A stretch of DNA of 64,000 nt, taken from Halotalea alkalilenta DSM 17697. Its GTDB lineage: Bacteria > Pseudomonadota > Gammaproteobacteria > Pseudomonadales > Halomonadaceae. The translations under genes and the position numbers were made by a program. Of the stretch, positions 24,580-32,497 are shown one piece after another (position 1 is the first letter of the stretch; each line of letters opens with the position of its first letter). Location of the stretch: contig NZ_JHYY01000014.1 of NCBI RefSeq assembly GCF_000621205.1, forward strand, positions 62,001 to 126,000, read 5' to 3'. The notes beneath the pieces were generated by a model. That model had not been told where the DNA came from. It saw only the letters and a program-made list of their open reading frames with translations, and made no database searches.

Positions 24580-24598
24580 TGAAACCGTTTGTAACAAA
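24580..24598. promoter_or_regulatory. Cra-like site and small palindrome upstream of the phosphatase
   Basis: TGAAACCGTTTG (24580-24591) matches 11 of 12 positions of the recalled Cra pattern TGAAWCSNTYHW and overlaps a perfect TTTGT-A-ACAAA palindrome (24588-24598). It is about 60 bases upstream of the phosphatase start. The match is suggestive only. Confidence 0.4.
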
Positions 24599-24635
24599 TA
24601 GTTCGGCCCGGAAGGAATGAATTTTTCCTTTTTCC

Positions 24636-24654
24636 AGGTTGGCTCCGCCAACCG
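24636..24654. repeat. Left hairpin flank of element copy 2
   Basis: AGGTTGGCTCCGCCAACCG contains a perfect 7-bp stem GGTTGGC-TCC-GCCAACC. A copy with 17 of 19 bases identical (24985-25003) sits on the other side of the element, so this pair looks like a partly diverged target-site duplication, parallel to the palindrome pair around copy 1. Confidence 0.65.
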
Positions 24655-24984
24655 CAGATTAATGACAAACCCCTTTTGACCCAGCGACGCTCTCAATCCT
24701 AGCGAGTCGAGAACCGTTTGGGCCCTAACGCGCCTCTTGCTCGCTTAGATGCGAGGGGCGGACCCCTCGCGCTCCCCCTTTTGGGGGACGCGCCGCCACA
24801 AGAGCGCGAAACCCTGGCCGATCAATCGCTTGCCCTCGGGTCGGCGCGCATGGACGTCCCTGTCCGGGCGCGCCTTTTGCGACATCCATGTCGCAAACCC
24901 CGGTGCAATCGATTGCCGTCCAGCGCGCTCTCGGAGGCGGCTGGAAGCCATCGTGGCATCTTCAATTATTCTGTCAGCAGTCTG
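24655..24984. mobile_element. 330-bp palindrome-targeting repeat element, copy 2
   Basis: Same length and orientation as copy 1 (13374-13703), about 20 differences. Ends are CAGATTAATGACAAA and, read inward from the right, CAGACTGCTGACAGA. One internal hairpin differs in sequence but still pairs: CCCCC-TTTT-GGGGG here against CCCC-TGACA-GGGG in copy 1. The flanking hairpins differ from those of copy 1 in sequence but are again a palindrome pair, so the shared unit ends exactly at the inverted repeats. Occupies most of the 580-base gap before ggt. No protein for its own movement. Confidence 0.75.
24745..24951 (-). CDS. Hypothetical 68-residue frame inside the repeat element, copy 2
   Basis: Same frame as in copy 1. 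The first 49 residues are identical; then LLWRRVPQK replaces ISWRRVPCQ, and the end EREGSAPRI is the same. The three base changes in the first 49 codons are silent. No ribosome site is evident and no domain is recognised. It could be a conserved small basic protein or simply conserved repeat DNA. Confidence 0.25.
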   Translation of the reverse strand: MASSRLRERAGRQSIAPGFATWMSQKARPDRDVHARRPEGKRLIGQGFALLWRRVPQKGEREGSAPRI

Positions 24985-25003
24985 AGATTGGCCCCGCCAA
25001 CCG
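24985..25003. repeat. Right hairpin flank of element copy 2
   Basis: AGATTGGCCCCGCCAACCG, the counterpart of 24636-24654 with two mismatches; the stem TTGGC-CCC-GCCAA is kept. It lies about 100 bases before ggt. Confidence 0.6.
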
Positions 25004-25099
25004 TGTAACGTTTCACGCGGTGTCATATACCCTCGAAAGCTCGGGCGCGAAGCCCAGTGGGATCATCGACAACCAAGCCATAACACAGGGAATCGCAGC

Positions 25100-26854
25100 A
25101 TGACTCGATCATTTCCGTCTCGTCCAGCCGCCCGCCGGATGCTAGCGCTGGTGACCTGCACGCTGATTGCGCTGCCCGGCCTCGGTGCCACCATCTCCGT
25201 CCAGGCGGCGACCACGCTGGATGCGGGTGCCGTGGCCGCGCCGGATCGCTATGGCGCCCAAACCGCCGCCGCGGTACTGCGAGCAGGCGGCAATGCGGTG
25301 GACGCCGCGATCGCGACCGCTTTCACCCTCGCGGTAAGCTATCCCGAGGCCGGTAACATCGGCGGCGGTGGCTTCATGACCGTCTACTTCGAAGGCGAGC
25401 CCTATTTCCTCGACTACCGCGAGATCGCGCCCTCCTCCGCCAGCCGCGACATGTACCTGGACCAGGACGGCGAGGTGATCGAGAACAAGAGCCTGATCGG
25501 CTATCACGCCTCCGGGGTGCCGGGAACGGTAATGGGCATGTGGGAAGCGCACCAGCGCTTCGGCAGCCTGCCCTGGGCCGAGCTGGTGCGGCCCGCCATC
25601 GCGCTCGCTCGCGATGGCATCGAGCCGGCGGAGCGCGCCAACCAGTACAGCGAGGACGAGACCGAGAAGTTCCGCGGCCGGACCAACTTCCATGACTACT
25701 TCTCGGGCCTCGACGAAGAAGGCCCCTTCCGCCAACCGGAGCTGGCCGCGACGCTCGAGCGGATCGCGACCCAGGGGGCGGATGACTTCTACCGTGGCGA
25801 GACCGCCCAGCTGATCGTCGCCGAGATGGCGCGTGGCGGTGGCAACATCGGCCTCGACGATCTTGCCGGCTATCGCGCCCACTGGCGCGAGCCGATCGCG
25901 CTCGAGTGGCGCGGCGCCACCGTCTACGCCCCGACCCCGCCGAGCTCGGGCGGCATCGGCCTCGCCCAGCTGTTGACGATGAAAGAGCGCCTGGGCGGCC
26001 TGTTCCAGGGGGTCGCGCTCAATTCCGCCCAGTACGTCCACTTGATCAGCGAGATCGAAAAGCGCGTGTTCGCCGATCGAGCCGACTACCTGGGTGACCC
26101 CGACTTCTCCGCGGTGCCCACCGCGCAGCTGGTCGACCGTGACTACCTCGACCGCCGCGCCGGGGAAGTGAGGCCGAGGACGATCTCACCCACCGAGGAA
26201 GTGCAGCCCGGCCTCGAGCACTTCCAGACCACCCACTACTCGATCGTCGATCGCTTCGGCAACGCGGCCTCGAATACCTACACGCTCAACTTCAGCTTCG
26301 GCAGCGGCGTGGTGGTCACCGGCGCCGGCTTCCTGCTCAATAACGAAATGGACGACTTCAGCGCCCGTGCCGGCGTCCCCAACGCCTTCGGCGTGGTCGG
26401 CGGAGACGCCAATGCCATCGCTCCCGGCAAGCGGATGCTCTCTTCGATGACCCCGACCATCGTCACCCGCGACGGCCAGGTCGAACTGGTGATCGGCACT
26501 CCAGGCGGCTCGCGGATCTTCACCTCGATCTTCCAGGCGATGAACAACCTCTATGACTATGACCTGCCGCTCGACCAGGCGCTCGCCGCGCCGCGATTCC
26601 ACCACCAGCTGTTGCCGAAGGACCTGATCTATACCGACCCCGCCGCACCGCTCGACGCCGACACCGTCGCCGAGCTCGAGCGACGTGGCTATCGGGTCGA
26701 GCCCCAGGGCTGGCGAATGGGCGACCTACAGGCGATCCAGGTCGAAAGCGGCAGCCCGATCGCGGTATCCGATCCCCGCGGACGCGGCGTCGCACTGAGG
26801 GTGGAGGCAGAGCAGCACGTCTCCCCGGCCGAGCCCGCGCCCGCGGAGCTCTGA
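25100..26854 (+). CDS. ggt: Gamma-glutamyltransferase, periplasmic
   Basis: 584 residues with an N-terminal signal peptide (VTCTLIALPGLGATISVQA). Large subunit motifs are GGNAVDAAIATAFTLAVSYP, GNIGGGGFMTVY and TPPSSGGIGLAQLL. The self-cleavage and nucleophile Thr377 lies in HFQTTHYSIVDRFGNA, followed by the small subunit with GFLLNNEMDDF, SSMTPTIV and GTPGGSRIFTSIFQ. The precursor autocleaves before Thr377 into two chains and hydrolyses or transfers the gamma-glutamyl group of glutathione. Complete and normal length. The final 15 residues are Pro/Ala/Glu-rich. Preceded by the 330-bp element, so its promoter lies in or just after that insertion. Confidence 0.94.
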   Translation: MTRSFPSRPAARRMLALVTCTLIALPGLGATISVQAATTLDAGAVAAPDRYGAQTAAAVLRAGGNAVDAAIATAFTLAVSYPEAGNIGGGGFMTVYFEGEPYFLDYREIAPSSASRDMYLDQDGEVIENKSLIGYHASGVPGTVMGMWEAHQRFGSLPWAELVRPAIALARDGIEPAERANQYSEDETEKFRGRTNFHDYFSGLDEEGPFRQPELAATLERIATQGADDFYRGETAQLIVAEMARGGGNIGLDDLAGYRAHWREPIALEWRGATVYAPTPPSSGGIGLAQLLTMKERLGGLFQGVALNSAQYVHLISEIEKRVFADRADYLGDPDFSAVPTAQLVDRDYLDRRAGEVRPRTISPTEEVQPGLEHFQTTHYSIVDRFGNAASNTYTLNFSFGSGVVVTGAGFLLNNEMDDFSARAGVPNAFGVVGGDANAIAPGKRMLSSMTPTIVTRDGQVELVIGTPGGSRIFTSIFQAMNNLYDYDLPLDQALAAPRFHHQLLPKDLIYTDPAAPLDADTVAELERRGYRVEPQGWRMGDLQAIQVESGSPIAVSDPRGRGVALRVEAEQHVSPAEPAPAEL

Positions 26855-26868
26855 CCCCTCGCTCGACC

Positions 26869-26903
26869 GCGATGCCGGCCGCGTCACTCGCGACCGGCAT
26901 CGC
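26869..26903. terminator. Hairpin after ggt
   Basis: GCGATGCCGG-c-CGCG-TCACT-CGCG-a-CCGGCATCGC: 14 paired bases with one internal mismatch, starting 15 bases after the ggt stop. No T-run, so termination is probable but not certain. The rest of the gap to the next gene (about 270 bases) shows nothing recognisable. Confidence 0.55.
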
Positions 26904-27170
26904 CGCAGCCGCCAAGGCATCGCCGAGGCACTTTCCGCAGTGGCCATGCCCCGCCCTCCATCAACGCCATAGCACCCACTGACCTCCGGGCCACGGCCTG
27001 CGCCAAAAACCCAAGATAACGGTATACGTCATTTCCTCGCGGCCCCTCGCAACGCTTCCTTAAGCCTCAAGCCTCTAGAATGTCCATGACTCCGGTTGGA
27101 AAGCCCCCCACCCTGTGACCCAAGGTGGATGCGACCGCCCTCGCCTTCAATTCGATGGAGCCGCTACACC

Positions 27171-29105
27171 GTGCCCGAAGACCGTGCCGCGAGCACTGCC
27201 GCCGCCCTACCGGACGTGCTCGCAGGCCCTATCCTGCGCCGTCTCACCGATACGCACATCGCGCTGTGGCTTGCCACCAGCCGCTCGCTGGAGCTGCATC
27301 TCGAGCTCTACACCGATGCCGATGCCCTGCTCGCCGACTATTCTCTCGATGCCGGACAGCGCCGTGAGCTGCGCCTGGGCGAGCATCTCTACCTGCAGCT
27401 GATCGAGGTGGCGCTGCCCGAGGCCCTCGCCGAGGAGTCGAGCCTGTTCGCCTACGATCTGAACGTGCTTGGTGGTGAAGAGCCGGGGCGGATCGCGGAC
27501 TGGGGGGCGGAGCTACTCTACGAAGGCGAGCGCCGCCCCAGGGTCAAACGCAGCCTGCGGTTCGATACCCTGCTGCATGGCTCGTGCCGCAAGCCCCACC
27601 ACCCCGCCGCCGACGGCCTCGCCCGCGCCGACCGCTGGCTGGCCGAGCGCCGCGACGACCACGCCCAATGGCCCGCCGCGCTGATCCACAGCGGCGACCA
27701 GGTCTACGTCGACGACGTCTCCGGCGTCACCCTGGCGGCGATCCATGCGCTGATCGCCCGACTCGGCCTCGACCATGAGCGCTTCGAAGGTGCGACGATC
27801 GATGACAGCCGCGAATTGATGCCGAACGGCGACGTCGCCTGCCACCGCTGCAGCTACTACCACCGCGAGCGACTGCTGCCCCATACGCGGGAAGGGCACA
27901 ACCTGCGCCAGCGCTTCTTCGGCGGCACCCGCAAGCCGGTGTTCACCTCGGACAACGCAAGCAACCACTTGATCTCGCTGGCCGAGATGATCGCCATGTA
28001 CCTGCTGGTCTGGTCGCCGGTACCTTGGCGACTGATCGACCCGACGCCGCCGACGCTTGCGCAGGAGGATCTCGCCAGCTATCGCAAGGACGAACCCGTA
28101 CTGGCGCGGTTCGTCCAGGAGCTCACCAGTGTGCGCCGGGTACTCGCGCACCTGCCGAACTACATGATCTTCGACGACCACGACGTCTCCGACGACTGGA
28201 ACCTCACCGCCGCATGGGAAAAGCTCACCTACGAGCATCCATTCTCGAAGCGGATCATCGGCAACGCCCTGCTCGCCTATCTGCTGTTCCAGGGCTGGGG
28301 CAACGCGCCGGAGTCGTTCGACGACGAGCTGCTCGACGCCTTCACCCACACCGATCGTTTCGATGAAGCGACCCAGGACGCCCTGATCGAGCGGCTGCTG
28401 CATTTCGATCGATGGCAGTACGAAGTGCAGGGGGAGCCTAAGCTACTGGTGCTCGATACTCGCACCCAGCGCTGGAAGAGCGAGCGAAATCCCGACCACC
28501 CTTCGGGGCTGATGGATTGGGAAGCGCTGACCGAGACCCAGCAGGCGCTGCTCGGCAGCGACGCGGTGGTGATGGTCTCGCCGGCGCCGATCTTCGGGGT
28601 CAAGCTGATCGAGACGATCCAGCAAGCGTTCACCTGGGTCGGCAAGCCGCTGCTGGTCGACGCCGAGAACTGGATGGCCCACCCCGGCTGCGCCAATGTG
28701 ATCCTCAACATCTTCTATCATCGAGGCACGCCGAAGAACTTCGTCGTGCTCTCGGGTGACGTGCACTACTCGTTCGTCTACGACATCAACCTGCGCGGGC
28801 GCGACGCCGCACCCTCGGTGTGGCAAATCACCAGCAGCGGGATCAAGAACGAATTCCCCGATCGCCTGCTCGACACCTTCGACCGGCTCAACCGCTGGCT
28901 TTACGCCCCCTGGTCACCGCTCAACCTGTTCACCCGTCGCCGCCGCTTCGAAGTTCGCCCGCGCCTGCCCGACCACCGCTCGACCGGCGAACGGCTGGTC
29001 AACAAAGCCGGCATCGGGCTGGTGCGCCTCGACGCCGAAGGAAGACCGATCGATATCCGCCAGCTCGGCGCCGACGGCGAAGACGTGCGTTTCGAATCCC
29101 CATAG
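27171..29105 (+). CDS. PhoD-like metallophosphatase
   Basis: About 644 residues from GTG 27171 (GGAG ten bases upstream); the frame is open to ATGs at 27096 and 27129. The metallophosphatase core is clear: LLHGSCRKPHHP, ALIHSGDQVYVDDV (metal Asp), NYMIFDDHDVSDDWNL with the DDHD metal motif, LLVLDTRTQRW, and FVVLSGDVHYSFVYD. These are the motifs of PhoD-type phosphatases and related alkaline phosphatase D-like proteins. No signal peptide is seen, unlike classical PhoD, which is Tat-exported, so it is probably cytoplasmic with an uncertain phosphoester substrate. Next gene is a bestrophin-family protein in the same direction, 192 bases away. Confidence 0.82.
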   Translation: MPEDRAASTAAALPDVLAGPILRRLTDTHIALWLATSRSLELHLELYTDADALLADYSLDAGQRRELRLGEHLYLQLIEVALPEALAEESSLFAYDLNVLGGEEPGRIADWGAELLYEGERRPRVKRSLRFDTLLHGSCRKPHHPAADGLARADRWLAERRDDHAQWPAALIHSGDQVYVDDVSGVTLAAIHALIARLGLDHERFEGATIDDSRELMPNGDVACHRCSYYHRERLLPHTREGHNLRQRFFGGTRKPVFTSDNASNHLISLAEMIAMYLLVWSPVPWRLIDPTPPTLAQEDLASYRKDEPVLARFVQELTSVRRVLAHLPNYMIFDDHDVSDDWNLTAAWEKLTYEHPFSKRIIGNALLAYLLFQGWGNAPESFDDELLDAFTHTDRFDEATQDALIERLLHFDRWQYEVQGEPKLLVLDTRTQRWKSERNPDHPSGLMDWEALTETQQALLGSDAVVMVSPAPIFGVKLIETIQQAFTWVGKPLLVDAENWMAHPGCANVILNIFYHRGTPKNFVVLSGDVHYSFVYDINLRGRDAAPSVWQITSSGIKNEFPDRLLDTFDRLNRWLYAPWSPLNLFTRRRRFEVRPRLPDHRSTGERLVNKAGIGLVRLDAEGRPIDIRQLGADGEDVRFESP

Positions 29106-29297
29106 CCCGAGCTCCATCACGCAGTTCCAGCGATCGCCGGGTGTTCGCCACTACTCTCATCGCTGGTACGGCTGGGCATCTGGAGCATGCAGCGCGACGA
29201 TGGCGATCGCCTTGCGTTCACCTGCCCCGACGCTATGGTGATCGATAGTCAGCAAGAGGCTGGCCCGCCGAAACCCGCATACGAGGCCCCTCACCGG

Positions 29298-30215
29298 ATG
29301 ATCATTCACCCCCGGCACACTTCGGTTTGGATCCTGCTGTTCTCGATCAAGGGCTCCATCATTCCGGCCATCTGGCGGAAGGTTCTGTTCACCGTACTGA
29401 TCAGCTCCGCAGTGGTCGCGGCCCATGGCACGCTCTACCTCCACGAGGTGACATTGACCGCGACGCCTTTCACCCTATGGGGGCTGACCTTGGCGATCTT
29501 CCTGGCGTTCAGGAACACCGTCGCCTACCAGCGTTTCTGGGAGGCTCGCACACTGTGGGGTGAGCTGCTCATCGTCACACGCAATCTCACCCGCCAGAGC
29601 CTGACCCTGCTGCCGGCGCTGAGCGCGCAGGAGCGCCTGTCGCTGGCCAACACGCCGGTGGGCTTCAGCTATGTCTTGAAGGATGCTTTGCGCGGCGTGC
29701 CTCCCAGCGCGGATGCCGAACGGCTGCTGGACGATGCCGCCAGGCAGGAAACGCTGGGTAAGCAAAATCCACCGAACGCCCTGCTCGGCCTGATCGGCCG
29801 ACGCTTCGCCGGACAGGCGCGGCGTTGCGGGGCCGACGCCATCGTGCAGGTCGAAATAGATCAGCAGCTGACCCGGTTATCCTACGTGCTGGGGGGATGT
29901 GAACGAATCAAGAACACTCCCATTCCCTACCCCTACATCCTGATGCTCCACAGGATCGTACACATCTACTGCTTCCTGCTGCCGTTGTGCTTGGTGGACA
30001 GCCTCGGCTGGTTCACCCCGTTCGCGGTGTGCGTACTGGCCTACACCTTCTTCGGGCTGGACGCGCTGGGTGATCAGATCGCCGACCCGTTCGACACCCG
30101 GCCAAACGACCTGCCCCTGGACGCCATCTGCCGCGGCATCGAGATCTCCACGCTGGAGTTGCTCGATCGACCCGCGCCGATGCCGCGGCAGGCGCACGAT
30201 GGCGTACTGCTCTGA
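29298..30215 (+). CDS. Bestrophin-family membrane protein, paralogue 1
   Basis: 305 residues with membrane segments in the N-terminal third and near 215-260. Typical bestrophin/YneE elements are FTLWGLTLAIFLAFRNTVAYQRFWEARTLWGEL, GCERIKNTPIPYPY, and ending FFGLDALGDQIADPF with FDTRPNDLPLDAI (shown in pieces). Bacterial homologues form pentameric cation or anion channels in the inner membrane. A second copy of the family is encoded at 36202-37125. ATG 29298 matches the start of that paralogue; an upstream ATG at 29235 is open. Function in this organism unknown, channel role inferred. Confidence 0.85.
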   Translation: MIIHPRHTSVWILLFSIKGSIIPAIWRKVLFTVLISSAVVAAHGTLYLHEVTLTATPFTLWGLTLAIFLAFRNTVAYQRFWEARTLWGELLIVTRNLTRQSLTLLPALSAQERLSLANTPVGFSYVLKDALRGVPPSADAERLLDDAARQETLGKQNPPNALLGLIGRRFAGQARRCGADAIVQVEIDQQLTRLSYVLGGCERIKNTPIPYPYILMLHRIVHIYCFLLPLCLVDSLGWFTPFAVCVLAYTFFGLDALGDQIADPFDTRPNDLPLDAICRGIEISTLELLDRPAPMPRQAHDGVLL

Positions 30216-30220
30216 TCGGC

Positions 30221-30649
30221 TCAGGCCGGGACGCCGAGAATGACGTGCGAGGCTTTGATCACCACCGTGGCCTCGACACCGACGGCGAGGTCGAGCTCAG
30301 CCACGGCCTGGCGGGTGATGATGGAATGGATCTCGCTGCCATTCGCCAGCCGTACGATGACCTCGGCATTCACGGCCCCGTCGGTTACCTGGGTGACCTC
30401 CCCCTTGAAGCAGTTGCGAGCGGAGAGCCGGATATCGCTGCCTTCCGTCATCAGCATTACCCAAGGAGCCTTCACCAAGGCGATCGCTTCCTTGCCAACC
30501 GCGATGCCGAGGCTGTGGACGCTTTCGACGGTGACGATCGCGACGAACTGCGTGCCACCGCCCAGATCGAGTGTGACTTCAGCATTCACGGCGCCGAGCT
30601 TGACGCCGGTGACCGTGCCTTTCAGCACGTTGCGCGCACTTGCTTTCAT
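30221..30649 (-). CDS. modG: Di-Mop molybdate-binding protein (ModG-like molbindin)
   Basis: 142 residues made of two Mop/TOBE domains in tandem, residues about 2-68 and 72-139. Each begins SARNxxKGxVTxV and continues GAVNAEVxxxLxxG: SARNVLKGTVTGVKLGAVNA and SARNCFKGEVTQVTDGAVNA. Molbindins of this type bind molybdate or tungstate oxyanions at subunit interfaces and buffer or store them in the cytoplasm. The two Mop domains are the part that the short ModE at 42043-42414 lacks. AGGAG six bases upstream of ATG 30649. It stands alone here, 12 kb from modABC. Confidence 0.87.
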   Translation of the reverse strand: MKASARNVLKGTVTGVKLGAVNAEVTLDLGGGTQFVAIVTVESVHSLGIAVGKEAIALVKAPWVMLMTEGSDIRLSARNCFKGEVTQVTDGAVNAEVIVRLANGSEIHSIITRQAVAELDLAVGVEATVVIKASHVILGVPA

Positions 30650-30776
30650 CGCTCACTCCTAAGGTGGAAGACGAGGCGAGGAGGACGGAATAAGCGACGG
30701 CTTGGGTACGACCATCGCGAACTTCCCGCCTTTTCACTGCGTCCATTCATGCAAAAAGACAGACGGATCGGACCTC

Positions 30777-31280
30777 TCACAACATGCGATACATCACGTA
30801 GGCGTCGACCAGGCCTTCGCGCGGATGGCGAAAGGCGCCGGGCAGGCGGCCGACGATCTCGAAGCCGTGGCGTTGCCACAGCCGCACCGCGCCTTGGTTG
30901 GTCGAGACCACGCAGTTGAACTGCATGGCGCGGAAACCGAGCTCGCGGCCCAGCGCCAGGGAGTGCTCGCACATCCGCCCGGCGATGCCGCGCCCGCGCG
31001 CCTCGAAGGCGACCATGTAGCCGCAGTTGCAGACGTGGTCGCCAGGGCCCTGGGCATTGGCCTTGATGTAGTAGCTGCCGAGCACGGTCTCGCGGCCGTC
31101 GGCGTCTCGCTCCACTGCGACCAGGGTGCGCTTCGGGGTTTCCATCCAGTAGCGCTGCGCGTCGGACCGGTCGATCGCGGGGTCGAGCGCATAGGTCTCG
31201 CCGGCGGCGGCGATCGGTTGGAAAAAAGACCAGATCGCGTCGAAGTCCGCCTCGACGGCGGGACGTATCTCGACGCTCAT
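30777..31280 (-). CDS. GNAT-family N-acetyltransferase
   Basis: 167 residues. Acetyl-CoA-binding core: VLGSYYIKANAQGPGDHVCN, followed by motif A in VAFEARGRGIAGRMCEHSLALG and motif B in NQGAVRLWQRHGFEIVGRLPGAF. The N-terminal EIRPAVEADFDAIWSFFQP is the usual GNAT opening. Similar to L-amino-acid or phosphinothricin acetyltransferase-type GNATs. Start overlaps the lldD stop by four bases (ATGA), so it is the last gene of ltaE-lldD-GNAT. Acceptor substrate unknown. Confidence 0.85.
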   Translation of the reverse strand: MSVEIRPAVEADFDAIWSFFQPIAAAGETYALDPAIDRSDAQRYWMETPKRTLVAVERDADGRETVLGSYYIKANAQGPGDHVCNCGYMVAFEARGRGIAGRMCEHSLALGRELGFRAMQFNCVVSTNQGAVRLWQRHGFEIVGRLPGAFRHPREGLVDAYVMYRML

Positions 31281-32461
31281 ACGCTCACCTCGTCGTCGAG
31301 CTTCTCGGCCGGCAGCGGATAGCTCCCAGGCTTGAGGATACGGAGATCGGCATCCGCGATGTCGCGCAGGCCGCAGAGCGCCAGGCTGATGTCGAGCTCG
31401 TTGCGAATGATCTCGATACAGCGGGACACCCCCTCCTCGCCCAGCGCGCCAAGCCCGTAGAGGAACGGGCGGCCGATGAACACCCCGCGAGCGCCGAGCG
31501 CGACCGCGCGCAGCACGTCCTGCCCCGAGCGAACGCCGCCGTCGACGTAGACCTCGGTGCGCGAACCGACCGCCTGGAGCACGTCGGGCAGCGCTTCGAT
31601 CGAGGCGCAGGCACCGTCGAGCTGGCGCCCACCGTGGTTGGAGACGATCACCGCGTCGGCGCCTGCGTCCACCGCGCGCTCGGCATCCTCCGGCTCCATC
31701 ACTCCCTTGATGATCAGCGGTCCGTTCCAGCGCGCCTTGATCCACTTGACGTCGTCCCACGAAAGCGAGGGATCGAACTGCGAGGCGGTCCACTTCGACA
31801 GCGAGCTCAGATCGGTCGCATCCTTGACGTGGCCGGCGATGTTGCCGAAGGTGCGCCGCTTGGTCCGCGCCATGGCGAAGCACCAGCGCCACTTGGTGGC
31901 CAGATCGAGCAGCGTCGCCGGAGTGAGGTTCGGCGGCACGGTCAGCCCGTTCTTCAAGTCCTTGTGGCGCTGGCCGAGGATCTGCAGGTCGGCGGTGAGC
32001 ACCAGCGCCGAGCAGCCCACCGCCTTGGCGCGATCGATCAGGTCGATGACGAAGTCGCGATCGCGCATGACGTAGAGCTGGAACCAGAACGGCTTGGACA
32101 CCGCCTCGGCCACGTCCTCGATCGAACAGATGCTCATCGTCGACAGGGTGAAGGGGACGCCTGCCTTTTCCGCCGCACGGGCGGCGAGAATCTCACCGTC
32201 GGCGTGCTGCATCCCGGTCAGCCCGGTAGGGGCCAGCGCCACCGGCATCGATACCTGCTGGCCGAGCATCTCGGTCGCAAGCCTGCGGTCGTCCATGTCG
32301 ACCATCACGCGCTGACGAAACTTGATCGCTTCGAACGCGGTCTGGTTGGCGCGATAGGTGCTCTCGGTCCAGGCGCCGGAATCGGCGTAGTCGTAGAACA
32401 TCCTCGGCACCCGGCGCTTGGCCAGCCGACGCAGATCCTCGATGCAGGTGATGGTGCTCAT
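31277..32461 (-). CDS. lldD: FMN-dependent L-lactate / alpha-hydroxyacid dehydrogenase
   Basis: 394 residues, the length of LldD. It starts TCIEDLRRLAKRRVPRMFYDYADSGAW (shown to the family's YDYxxxGA site) and continues with PVALAPTGLTGMQHADGE, PFWFQLYVMRDRDF, ALVLTADLQILGQRHKDLKNG and WIKARWNGPLIIKGVM. The catalytic His-Gly-Gly is in VIVSNHGGRQLDGACA, and the FMN phosphate loop in DGGVRSGQDVLRAVALGARGVFIGRPF. It oxidises L-lactate or a related 2-hydroxyacid and passes electrons to the respiratory chain at the membrane. Here it lies with a threonine aldolase, so another 2-hydroxy acid is possible. Good ribosome site (GGAG). Confidence 0.85.
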   Translation of the reverse strand: MSTITCIEDLRRLAKRRVPRMFYDYADSGAWTESTYRANQTAFEAIKFRQRVMVDMDDRRLATEMLGQQVSMPVALAPTGLTGMQHADGEILAARAAEKAGVPFTLSTMSICSIEDVAEAVSKPFWFQLYVMRDRDFVIDLIDRAKAVGCSALVLTADLQILGQRHKDLKNGLTVPPNLTPATLLDLATKWRWCFAMARTKRRTFGNIAGHVKDATDLSSLSKWTASQFDPSLSWDDVKWIKARWNGPLIIKGVMEPEDAERAVDAGADAVIVSNHGGRQLDGACASIEALPDVLQAVGSRTEVYVDGGVRSGQDVLRAVALGARGVFIGRPFLYGLGALGEEGVSRCIEIIRNELDISLALCGLRDIADADLRILKPGSYPLPAEKLDDEVSV

Positions 32462-32497
32462 GCCCTCTCCTCGACAGAACTAAGATGACGGGCGGAT

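Noticed and set aside
24636-24653. GGTTGGC-TCC-GCCAACC as an ordinary terminator
   Set aside because: It has no T-run on either strand and lies in a divergent promoter region; it is better explained as a target hairpin of element copy 2.
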